From the NCBI GenBank assembly GCA_019634415.1, contig JAHQVJ010000041.1, positions 62,001 through 126,000 of the forward strand: a DNA stretch of 64,000 nt, read 5' to 3'. The position numbers and the translations under genes were made by a program. Every line of letters begins with the position of its first letter. Within the stretch, counting starts at the first letter, position 1. Of the stretch, positions 49,905-57,344 are shown piece by piece. The DNA comes from Myxococcales bacterium. Its GTDB lineage: Bacteria; Myxococcota_A; UBA796; GCA-2862545. The notes beneath the pieces were generated by a model that searched no databases, was not told where the DNA came from, and worked only from the letters and a program-made list of their open reading frames with translations.

Positions 49905-50666
49905 ATGATCGGGACCACGACCCTGGGTGCGGGAACGCACCCAGTGGTGTTGCTCAACGACTGGATGGGGGACCACCGCAACTACGATGCGGTCCTGCCC
50001 CTGCTGGATCTCGACGCGAACACCTATGTCTTCGCGGATCTGCGGGGCTACGGGCTGTCGCGCACGGTGGCGGGGCACCACACCCTCGAGGAGGCCGCGA
50101 GCGACGTGATCGCCGTGCTCGAGGGTCTCGACGGGCCCGTCACCCTGGTGGGGCACTCCATGTCCAGCCTGGTGGTGCAGCAGGTGGCCGTGCGCGCACG
50201 CACCCTGCTGCGAGGGCTGGTGTTGGTGGCGCCCATCGCTTCCAGCGGCATGCAGGTTCCGCCGGAGGTGGTCCAGTGGCTGCAGGCGGTGGGGCGCGAC
50301 GAGGCGATGCGCGCCGAGCAGCTGGGGCCTCGGTTCGCGGAGCGTCACGGGCCGGGGTGGGCTCGGTTCAAGCTTCAGCGATTCGCACAGTCGGCCGAGC
50401 CGGAGGCCGCTGCCGCCTACGTGCACATGTACGGCACGGAGGCGGTGGTCGGTCCGCTGCCTGCAGATCTGCCCGTGTTGGCGGTGGTGGGGGCAGAGGA
50501 CGACGAGCCGTTCACCCCACAGACGGTGGGCGGATGGTTGCCGGAGCAGTGGCCTGGGTCCACCCTCGTGGTGTGCGCGGCATCGGGCCACTACCCCATG
50601 CAGGAGGAGCCCGTGGCCTTTGCGGCGGCCCTCGACAGCTTCGTGGCGGAGCGCCGGGAGACTTAG
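49905..50666 (+). CDS. Alpha/beta hydrolase
   Basis: 253 residues. Hydrolase fold with the oxyanion/HG-like N-terminal strand (HPVVLLNDWMGDH), nucleophile elbow GHSMSS (Ser about 86), an acidic residue in VVGAEDDEPF and the catalytic His in ASGHYPMQEEP. All triad residues are in place. Substrate unknown; the sequence is closest in feel to esterase/non-haem haloperoxidase types. It is preceded by GAAGGGGG and ends with a 4-base tail-to-tail overlap with the PARG-like gene. Confidence 0.9.
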   Translation: MIGTTTLGAGTHPVVLLNDWMGDHRNYDAVLPLLDLDANTYVFADLRGYGLSRTVAGHHTLEEAASDVIAVLEGLDGPVTLVGHSMSSLVVQQVAVRARTLLRGLVLVAPIASSGMQVPPEVVQWLQAVGRDEAMRAEQLGPRFAERHGPGWARFKLQRFAQSAEPEAAAAYVHMYGTEAVVGPLPADLPVLAVVGAEDDEPFTPQTVGGWLPEQWPGSTLVVCAASGHYPMQEEPVAFAAALDSFVAERRET

Positions 50667-51628
50667 TTTCCGTCGGAGACGCCCCAGGTGAGTCCCAGGC
50701 CGTCCACCGCCGTCACCCAGCGAGACGGCTCGTCGCTCAGCGTGGCGGCCAGCTGGTCCAGGTGCCGGCGGGCCGTGCGCAGATCGTGCTCGCCATCTGC
50801 GTCGAAGGGGTGGAACACCACCTCGCTCACCCCCGCTGCAGCAGCCGCCACCAGCTGCAGCAGGGCCATCAGCACACGGTTGCCGCCGAAGGCGCCGCAG
50901 CCCCAGAACCCCGTGTGCAGGCGAGTGGGGGAGCCGTCCGAGCAGCACACCGCAGCCGCGAAGGCCGTGTGGGCGGCCGTCAGGATCCAATGGATCTGCA
51001 GGGTGGTGTAGCGGCCGTGGCCGCCCACGGGGGCCGTCAGCGCCACCAGGTTCACGCGAGGGGCCGGCTCCAGGCGCGTGGTGGCCGCGCGCACGGTGTC
51101 CACGTCCGCCCGGGCGAAGCGGTTGCCGTACAGCCCCCACGGGCGATCCGGTGCTGGAGCCACGTCGATCGCCACGCGGCGGCGCGCGCCCTGCACCGTG
51201 AACGGCGTGGGGCGACCATCGGTGTCCAGGGTGGCGGTGGACAGTCCCTCGGCGAGCAGCTGCTGGCGGACCGCGGCAAGCGCGGGGTGCTCGGCCACCT
51301 GCAGCTCGTCCTGGGCCAGCAGAGGCCCGTCCCAGTACCCGAAGAGATCCGGGTCCGCGAAGTTCGGGTAGAAGACGGAGACGTGGGGCTCGTCGACGTC
51401 GTCGTAGGTGAACGCACCGGGCTGGGCCACCACTCGGAGGGTGCGGGGATCCTCGATGGCGCGCGGGGCGGTGGGCCGGTAGCGGCACACCCGGATCACG
51501 TCCGTCGGATCGGGATCACGGGCCCCAATGTCGAACACGGTCGACTTGTTCGGATGATCCCACTGCAGGGGGTGGCGGCCCAACAGATCCGCCGTGGACC
51601 ACGTTCGCTCGAACAGAGGCGTCATCAT
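50663..51628 (-). CDS. PARG-like (poly(ADP-ribose) glycohydrolase) protein with altered catalytic loop
   Basis: 321 residues. The C-terminal signature TGFWGCGAFGGN (239-250) followed by LMALLQLVAAAAAGVSEVVF is the hallmark of PARG macrodomains, which use a GG-x(6-8)-QEE loop to cut ADP-ribose polymers. Here the loop is LFGYWDGPLLAQDELQ (about 95-110): the paired glycines are not adjacent and the Glu pair is Asp-Glu. The second Glu, the catalytic one in the family, is retained as E108, so activity is possible but specificity is probably changed. Upstream lies a palindrome (51644-51671). Two ATGs, 51628 and 51625, are possible. Confidence 0.82.
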   Translation of the reverse strand: MMTPLFERTWSTADLLGRHPLQWDHPNKSTVFDIGARDPDPTDVIRVCRYRPTAPRAIEDPRTLRVVAQPGAFTYDDVDEPHVSVFYPNFADPDLFGYWDGPLLAQDELQVAEHPALAAVRQQLLAEGLSTATLDTDGRPTPFTVQGARRRVAIDVAPAPDRPWGLYGNRFARADVDTVRAATTRLEPAPRVNLVALTAPVGGHGRYTTLQIHWILTAAHTAFAAAVCCSDGSPTRLHTGFWGCGAFGGNRVLMALLQLVAAAAAGVSEVVFHPFDADGEHDLRTARRHLDQLAATLSDEPSRWVTAVDGLGLTWGVSDGN

Positions 51629-51643
51629 GCTCTCCCAGGATAG

Positions 51644-51671
51644 ATGCTCGACGCATAAATGTATCGAGCAT
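51644..51671. promoter_or_regulatory. Palindromic operator ATGCTCGA-N12-TCGAGCAT
   Basis: A perfect 8-base inverted repeat around an AT-rich 12-base spacer, between the PARG-like gene (start 51628) and the divergent cytochrome gene (start 51716). A TATAAC hexamer overlaps its right end. Confidence 0.6.
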
Positions 51672-51701
51672 ATAACTAGGGCCGTCCCGGGCGGGCCCTG
51701 G

Positions 51702-51707
51702 TAGGAT
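51702..51707 (+). promoter_or_regulatory. -10-like TAGGAT upstream of the cytochrome operon
   Basis: TAGGAT lies 8 bases before the ATG of the first cytochrome gene. The TATAAC at 51671-51676 is an alternative -10. Neither has a clear -35 element. Confidence 0.3.
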
Positions 51708-51715
51708 GCCCAGCG

Positions 51716-52801
51716 ATGATGTTCCGTGCCTTCGTCGCAATCGCCTGCATGCTCGGATTGGGCTGCGTGGAGACCACGGCTCCCGCAGGGCCCGGCTGTG
51801 CCGGCTGTCATGGCTCCGAGGCCAATGCTGCGCCTCCGTCCGGCCTCGGTGGGATCGACGATCGCAGTACGCGCTCGGTGGGGGCGCACCAAGAGCACCT
51901 CGCTCCACAACGGGCCGTGCCGGTCGAGTGTGATGCGTGCCACCTCGTGCCCGAGGCCCTGAACGACGAGGGGCACATCGACGATGGGTGGCCGGCCGAG
52001 GTGAAGTGGGCCGACCTCTCGGTGACGGGCGGGGCGAGCACTCCCTTCGACGTGGAGGGGCAGACCTGTACCGTGTACTGCCACGGAACCACCACCACGG
52101 GCGGCGAGGATCCCCGCCCCACCTGGACGGCGGGGCCCGAGGCTGCCCGCTGCAGCAGCTGTCACGGCAACCCGCCGCCCGCGCCGCATCCTGCCGACGA
52201 CCAATGCCTGATGTGTCACACCCGCGATGCGGCCACGGAGCACGTGGATGGGGTGGTGCAGCTGCGAAACCCCGAGGGCGGCGAGCCCTGTGGGGGATGC
52301 CACGGCGAAGGGCCCGACGATCTCTGGCCGCCGCCCGACGTGTCGGGGAACACCGAGACCACCACCAACGGGGTGGGGGCCCACGAGGCCCACCGCACCG
52401 GAAATGGTCGCGCGGCGCCCACGGCCTGCTCGAACTGCCACCTGATCCCGCTGACGGTCAACGACAAGGGGCACCGCGATCCGGCGCCTGCGGAGGTGGT
52501 GTTCGCGGGCGTGGCCACCATGGAGAGCGCGACGCCGGTGTGGAACGGTGGCACCTGCTCCGAGACCTACTGCCACACCGCGGGTGACGCGGTCGTGGCG
52601 GGTGGAGCGGTGCCGGAGCCCCTGTGGCGAGCGGTGGACGGCACGCAGGTGGGCTGTGCCGCCTGTCACGGCAACCCGCCGCCGCTGCCACACCCTGCGG
52701 TGGCCGCCTGTGGTCAGTGCCACCCCAACGCCACCGCCGACGGCTCTGGCTTCACCCTTCCCCTTCAGCACGTGGACGGCACCGTGGACGTCGTTCAGTG
52801 A
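51716..52801 (+). CDS. Deca-haem c-type cytochrome lipoprotein (CxxCH plus CX3CH and CX4CH)
   Basis: 361 residues. The N-terminus is a lipoprotein signal (AIACMLGLGC), then ten putative haem-binding motifs: eight CxxCH, one CX3CH (CTVYCH) and one CX4CH (CSETYCH). The pattern of two CxxCH plus a wider motif within each repeat resembles the Geobacter 'CxxxxCH...CxxCH' domain found in outer-membrane cytochromes. It is therefore probably an outer-membrane, surface-facing electron carrier. Two ATGs at 51716/51719. The stop overlaps the GTG of the beta-barrel gene (GTGA), and that barrel gene overlaps a third gene the same way, so the three are one translational unit. Confidence 0.9.
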   Translation: MMFRAFVAIACMLGLGCVETTAPAGPGCAGCHGSEANAAPPSGLGGIDDRSTRSVGAHQEHLAPQRAVPVECDACHLVPEALNDEGHIDDGWPAEVKWADLSVTGGASTPFDVEGQTCTVYCHGTTTTGGEDPRPTWTAGPEAARCSSCHGNPPPAPHPADDQCLMCHTRDAATEHVDGVVQLRNPEGGEPCGGCHGEGPDDLWPPPDVSGNTETTTNGVGAHEAHRTGNGRAAPTACSNCHLIPLTVNDKGHRDPAPAEVVFAGVATMESATPVWNGGTCSETYCHTAGDAVVAGGAVPEPLWRAVDGTQVGCAACHGNPPPLPHPAVAACGQCHPNATADGSGFTLPLQHVDGTVDVVQ

Positions 52802-54159
52802 GCCTGCTCTGTTGGTCCACGCTCGCGCTCGCGGGCAGCCTCGACGCTCAGGTGGCCGCGGACGTGCTCGCAGCGGGCTCTCGGTCGGTGTCTCCGGCTG
52901 CAGGTCAGCCCGAAGGCATGGGAGCGGCGGACGTGGGCGTGCGGATCCGCGGGGAGCTGCTCGAGGTCGACGACGCGCTGCGGATCAACGTGGACTACCG
53001 CGGACGTCAGCCCGTCGCCGGGGCCTTCGACAACGAAGCGCTCCACCTGGTCTATCGGGCCGAGGTCGCCTACCACCTGCCGAAGACCGAGCTCGCCGTG
53101 GGCCGGTTCCTGGCGCCCTCCGTGCTCTGGCTGCCGATGGACGGGGTGCGTGGCACCTACCGAGACGCCGGATCCTGGGTCACCGCCTATGCGGGGCGTC
53201 GTGCGATCACGCTGTCGCGTCGAAACGTAGCACCTGCCACCTGGCTGCCGGCGTTCGGGGCCGAGGTGGGGCGCACCACCGAGGCCTACAGTGCGCAGAT
53301 CCAGGGCACGCTGGCGGGCGATCAGGTCCTGCTGGGGAACGCAGACGACGAGGTGGTGCAAGACGTCACCGGTGGGGCTGGGCTGGTGCGCGTCGCCGTG
53401 ACGGCCCCTCGCACGGTGTCGCTGGGGGCGCAGGCGAGCGTGGCCAACCAGGTCACCTACGCTCTGGGTGCTCAGGTGGGCGAGCTGCAGGCCACGGTCG
53501 ACGTGCTGTCGCTGTACAACACCATGGGTTGGGTCGCGTGGCGTCCGAGCAAGGGCGCTCGAGTGGATCTGGATGCCGTACATCAGCGTGCCGCACTGTC
53601 GGCGGACGCGGCCTCCCTTGGTCTGGATCTGGTGGACCCCTCGTTCTCGGACGTGCGGCTGCGCGGTGCCTTCGGGCGCGGGGATCGTGGGTTCGTGCGT
53701 CCGGACCTGAGGCTGCGGCTGCGCGCATCGCGCACCGAGGTCCGCTACGGGGGCGGGTTCGAGCTGCACGACGCGAGGCTTGTCGGCCCGTATCTGCGGG
53801 GGCGGCTGTGGCTGGAGCACGTGATGGCCGAGAACCGACCGGCCGCCCTGGATCGCGTGCTGTGGCAGGCGGGGGCGGGCTGGGAGCGAGGGATCGGCAT
53901 GGTGGAGCTGGGAGCCCATGCCGTGGATCGCGCCCTGGGGCCGGTCTCGGCGCGGTCGGCCGATCCCGGCAACCCGACGCAGCCCTTGAGCAGCGAGGAC
54001 CTGGCGCCCTTCGTGCTGGAGGCGCAGAACGTGGCCTACGCTCGGGCACTGCTGGCCGGCACCGTGTGGTTCGCAGGCACCGACGTGGAGGTGAACGTGG
54101 AGGACCGAGAGGTGCGTGCGTTCGTGCAGGTGGGCCTGCGGGGAGCGTCCCGTTGGTGA
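52798..54159 (+). CDS. Outer-membrane beta-barrel protein (putative porin of a cytochrome conduit)
   Basis: 453 residues. GTG start overlaps the upstream cytochrome stop. A short signal (LLCWSTLALAG) leads into strand-rich sequence with alternating hydrophobic residues, and the protein ends in an aromatic residue (RGASRW) as outer-membrane barrels usually do. There are no CxxCH motifs. In known porin-cytochrome systems a barrel of this kind holds a periplasmic and an extracellular cytochrome in contact; its place between two multihaem cytochromes suggests the same here. No sequence similarity to MtrB or OmbB was tested. Confidence 0.78.
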   Translation: MSLLCWSTLALAGSLDAQVAADVLAAGSRSVSPAAGQPEGMGAADVGVRIRGELLEVDDALRINVDYRGRQPVAGAFDNEALHLVYRAEVAYHLPKTELAVGRFLAPSVLWLPMDGVRGTYRDAGSWVTAYAGRRAITLSRRNVAPATWLPAFGAEVGRTTEAYSAQIQGTLAGDQVLLGNADDEVVQDVTGGAGLVRVAVTAPRTVSLGAQASVANQVTYALGAQVGELQATVDVLSLYNTMGWVAWRPSKGARVDLDAVHQRAALSADAASLGLDLVDPSFSDVRLRGAFGRGDRGFVRPDLRLRLRASRTEVRYGGGFELHDARLVGPYLRGRLWLEHVMAENRPAALDRVLWQAGAGWERGIGMVELGAHAVDRALGPVSARSADPGNPTQPLSSEDLAPFVLEAQNVAYARALLAGTVWFAGTDVEVNVEDREVRAFVQVGLRGASRW

Positions 54160-55160
54160 GACTCTGGCTCGCCGCGATGCTTGCATGGTGCCTGGCAGCG
54201 CCTGCTTCGGCGCAAGAGGTGCACCGGGCGCTCACCGACGTGGCCTGCACCCACTGCCACGAGGATCCGCACCCGGTGGAGGGCAAGCCGTGCGTGGAGT
54301 GCCATGCGCTCGAGGCCTGGGTTCCCTCCGCCTTCACCCTGGCTGATCATCGCTCCACCTCGTTCCCGTTGGAGGGTCGCCACACCGACGCCGCGTGCAG
54401 TGGCTGTCACATCGGCGCCCGCCTCACGGGTCTCCCCACGGAGTGCGCGGGATGCCACGTCGACCGGCATCGAGGCAAGCTGGGCGACGACTGCACCGCC
54501 TGCCACTCCGTGCAGGGCTTTCGGCCCGTGCCGGAGTTCGATCACGATCTGCGCACGAGCTTCTCCCTGACGGGTCATCACAAGGGGGTCTCCTGCACGG
54601 CGTGTCACGAGGGCAGCAACGGCATGTCGATGCGCATGGTGATGGAGCCCACCTGCGTCACCTGCCACCAGCGCGGTCACGGCGCCTTCGGCTCCCCCTG
54701 CGAGACGTGCCACGAGTCCGAGGACGCCACGTTCCCGGTTGCGCGCAAGGGGTTCGATCACCGCCCCACGTCGTTCCCCTTGGAGCGGCGCCACAAGAAC
54801 CTTCCCTGCAAGTCGTGCCACAGCGTGGGGCAGACGCGACCGCCCCAGCCGCAGTGCCGCAGCTGCCACACCGACCAGCACGCGGGCCAGCTGGGCACCA
54901 CGTGCAGCGACTGCCACCGTCCCGATCGGTGGAACCTGGTGCGCTTCGATCACGATCAGTCGGGGTGGGCGCTGCGGGGCCGCCACTTCGTGACGCCCTG
55001 CGGCCAGTGCCACACGGCCAACCGCTGGATCGGGCTGCGGACGGAGTGCTACACCTGCCATCAGCCGGATCTGGTTCGGGCGCCCATCATGGTCCCCGCC
55101 CACGCCAACCCGCTGTCGAGCTGCGACGACTGTCACGGGCTGTGGTCCTGGGGCCTGTAG
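54156..55160 (+). CDS. 14-haem periplasmic cytochrome c
   Basis: 334 residues. GTG start overlaps the barrel gene's stop. Signal peptide MLAWCLAAPASA with an AxA cleavage site, then 14 CxxCH motifs (CTHCH first, CDDCH last) with intervening DH.STSFPLEGRH-type repeats, as in NrfB/c7-like multihaem proteins. The repeat 'F.L.G.H....C..CH' places a distal His in each unit, suggesting bis-His haems. It has no lipobox, so it is probably soluble in the periplasm, which fits an inner-side partner of the barrel. Ends 4 bases before the convergent oxidoreductase gene. Confidence 0.92.
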   Translation: MRLWLAAMLAWCLAAPASAQEVHRALTDVACTHCHEDPHPVEGKPCVECHALEAWVPSAFTLADHRSTSFPLEGRHTDAACSGCHIGARLTGLPTECAGCHVDRHRGKLGDDCTACHSVQGFRPVPEFDHDLRTSFSLTGHHKGVSCTACHEGSNGMSMRMVMEPTCVTCHQRGHGAFGSPCETCHESEDATFPVARKGFDHRPTSFPLERRHKNLPCKSCHSVGQTRPPQPQCRSCHTDQHAGQLGTTCSDCHRPDRWNLVRFDHDQSGWALRGRHFVTPCGQCHTANRWIGLRTECYTCHQPDLVRAPIMVPAHANPLSSCDDCHGLWSWGL

Positions 55161-55164
55161 TCGC

Positions 55165-56493
55165 CTAGGTGTTGGCGGGAGCGTAGAGCTCGCCCTTGAA
55201 GGTGGCGATCTCGATGCCAGCGTCCTGCAGGAACTTGGTGGGAAGCACCCCGCCGATGAGCACGATCACGCGGTCGTTGTCCAGCGTCATCGGCTGTCCC
55301 TCGACCGTCAGCAGCACGGTGCGCTCGTCGATCTCCGAGACCTTGGCTTCGAGCAGCAAGCGCACGCGCCCAGCCTCCACGGCCTCGTCGAGCCGCTTCT
55401 GGTTCTTGGCCTTGATGCGGTCGAAGACCCGCTTGCGGTGGGCCAGGTGGACGTGGGCGCCGGCTTCTCCCAAGGAGATGGCCGCCTCCACGCCCGCATC
55501 GCCACCTCCCACCACCAGCGTGCTCTTGCCTGCGTAGTCCTCGGCATCGATGAGTCGGTAGACGACCTTCCCTCGCCCCTCTCCGGGGACCCCCAGCTTG
55601 CGGGGCGTGCCGCGCCGCCCCAAGGCCAGCACCACCCGCTGCGCCCGGAACGCACCCACCGAGGTGCGCAGGGTGAACACCTCGTCGGCGCCGCGCTCCA
55701 CCTGATCCACTCGAACGCCCGTACGCACCGACAGGCCCGTCTTGTCGATGATCTGGTGCCAGTGGTCCAGCAGGGCTTCCTTGCGCACCTCCGTGACGTG
55801 GAGCCGGCCATACAGGGGCAGGTCCACCGGGCGCGTCATCACGATCTTGTGGCGCGGGTACTGCAGCACCGTGCCGCCGATGGTCTCCTGGTCCACGACG
55901 ACGAAGTCCAGCCCTGCCTCCATGGCCGACAGGGCCGCGGCGATCCCGGCAGGGCCCGCTCCCACGATGATCAGCTGGTGCACGCCCTTGGTGGGGGGGG
56001 GAGGGGCAGCGCGGATCGAGTCGAGGCACTGCATCGCCTGCGTCATGGCGTTGTAGACCAGGCCCATGCCGCCCAGCTCGCCGACGACGTACAGGCCTGG
56101 CACGCTCGTCTGGAAGTCCGACGCCACCATGGGGATGTCCACACCGCGCTTGGCCGTGCCCAAGACCAACTCGATGGCGTCCACCGGACAGGCGCGCATG
56201 CACTCTCCGTGACCGATGCACGAGGTGGGGTTGACCACCGTGGCCTTGCCGTCGAGCACCGCGAGCACGTCTCCCTCGGGACAAACGCGCACGCACGAGC
56301 CCGAGCCGATGCAGCGATCCAGGTGGATCCGCGGATGCAGGCTCGCGGGTTGCGCACCCTTGGCCAGCGCGTCGGCGTGATCGCGCTGACCCTTCGACTC
56401 CAGTCGCTGGCTGCGCACGAAGCTCGCGATGGTCAGGACTCCGATCCCCACGAGACCGCCGAACAACACGCATCCCAGCGCTTCGATCACCAT
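55165..56493 (-). CDS. Membrane-anchored Fe-S/flavin oxidoreductase (YpdA/thioredoxin-reductase-like)
   Basis: 442 residues. One N-terminal hydrophobic helix (about 5-26), then a ferredoxin-like domain with two cluster motifs that lack the usual second Cys (CIGSGSCVRVCP, 61-72; CIGHGECMRACP, 92-103), a linker, and from about 172 a two-Rossmann flavoprotein: FAD site IIVGAGPAGIAAAL, NAD(P) site LVVGGGDAGVEAAIS. It has no redox CxxC of true thioredoxin reductase; YpdA-like enzymes share this. It could take electrons from NAD(P)H and pass them to membrane partners; the divergent cytochrome-b-like gene 56 bases away is the natural candidate. The ATG at 56493 gives the best anchor. Confidence 0.85.
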   Translation of the reverse strand: MVIEALGCVLFGGLVGIGVLTIASFVRSQRLESKGQRDHADALAKGAQPASLHPRIHLDRCIGSGSCVRVCPEGDVLAVLDGKATVVNPTSCIGHGECMRACPVDAIELVLGTAKRGVDIPMVASDFQTSVPGLYVVGELGGMGLVYNAMTQAMQCLDSIRAAPPPPTKGVHQLIIVGAGPAGIAAALSAMEAGLDFVVVDQETIGGTVLQYPRHKIVMTRPVDLPLYGRLHVTEVRKEALLDHWHQIIDKTGLSVRTGVRVDQVERGADEVFTLRTSVGAFRAQRVVLALGRRGTPRKLGVPGEGRGKVVYRLIDAEDYAGKSTLVVGGGDAGVEAAISLGEAGAHVHLAHRKRVFDRIKAKNQKRLDEAVEAGRVRLLLEAKVSEIDERTVLLTVEGQPMTLDNDRVIVLIGGVLPTKFLQDAGIEIATFKGELYAPANT

Positions 56494-56549
56494 GTCGCTT
56501 CCACCTGCTCCGACCGCCGCGCCCAAGGTACCGCACCCAGCCGACGGCG

Positions 56550-57344
56550 ATGCGCTATCTTCTCGGTGACGTGCGATGGGCCTTGCCGGCGTTGTATCTG
56601 TCCCTGTTGGGCATCGAGGCCGCCGTGCTGGTGCCCACCTACCTGGTGGTCCGACCTGCCTCCGGCTCGGTGTTCAATGCGGCCGTGGGCACCTTTGCGA
56701 TCCTGTGCATGATCGGCATGCTGGTGTACTCGCTGGCGCGCCGCAGCCGTCGGCTGCGCCGGATCATGCGCCTGTCGCTGTGGCTCCACCTGCACATCTT
56801 CCTGGGTCTACAGGGGATCCTGTTGGCCTACGTGCACTGCCTGCCCCTGTTCTGGCGCCCCGGGCCACCCACGCTGCTCAACCCGGGCATGCTCAATCTG
56901 TATGCGATGACCATCGTGTTCCTGTCGGGGCTGTTCGGTCGCTACCTGTTCGCCCAGGTGCCCACCACGGTGGGCGGCCAGCACCTCACGATCGAGGCCC
57001 TGGATGCCGAGCTCGCCGAGCTGAACCAGCCCGTTCCCGCCGAGGTGAGCGCCTTGTGGGCCGATCCGCCGGGGGCCTCGGGGTTCTCGGGGGTGGTCAC
57101 CGCGGGCCGTCATCGGCGTCGAGCGCTGCGACAGCTGGCCGCCCTCGAGCTGTCGCCCGACGTGTATGCGCTGGCCGAGCGACGGCTCGGGCTGATGCAC
57201 AAGAAGGCGGCCCTGACCAGCGCGCGCCGCCTGTTCAGCACCTGGATCTTCCTGCACCGTCCCATCGCCGGTGCCATGTACCTGATCACGGCCGTGCACG
57301 TCGTGTTGAGCTTGTTGTTCACTCCTTCCTTGGGGCTGATCTGA
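56550..57344 (+). CDS. Cytochrome-b-like integral membrane protein
   Basis: 264 residues with about five hydrophobic helices. Histidines sit inside or at the edges of helices (LSLWLHLHIFLGLQ, AYVHCLPLF, FLHRPIAGAMYLI, AVHVVLSLLF), as in haem-b-binding proteins of the NrfD/cytochrome b561/ferric-reductase classes. Between helices 3 and 4 there is a soluble loop of about 100 residues. The stop and the ATG of the next gene overlap by one base (TGATG). It is probably the inner-membrane electron carrier of the cluster, linking the oxidoreductase to the periplasmic cytochromes. Confidence 0.78.
   Translation: MRYLLGDVRWALPALYLSLLGIEAAVLVPTYLVVRPASGSVFNAAVGTFAILCMIGMLVYSLARRSRRLRRIMRLSLWLHLHIFLGLQGILLAYVHCLPLFWRPGPPTLLNPGMLNLYAMTIVFLSGLFGRYLFAQVPTTVGGQHLTIEALDAELAELNQPVPAEVSALWADPPGASGFSGVVTAGRHRRRALRQLAALELSPDVYALAERRLGLMHKKAALTSARRLFSTWIFLHRPIAGAMYLITAVHVVLSLLFTPSLGLI

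Noticed and set aside
55165-56493. Thioredoxin reductase
   Set aside because: No redox-active CxxC is present in the NADPH domain, and the N-terminal Fe-S and membrane parts do not fit.
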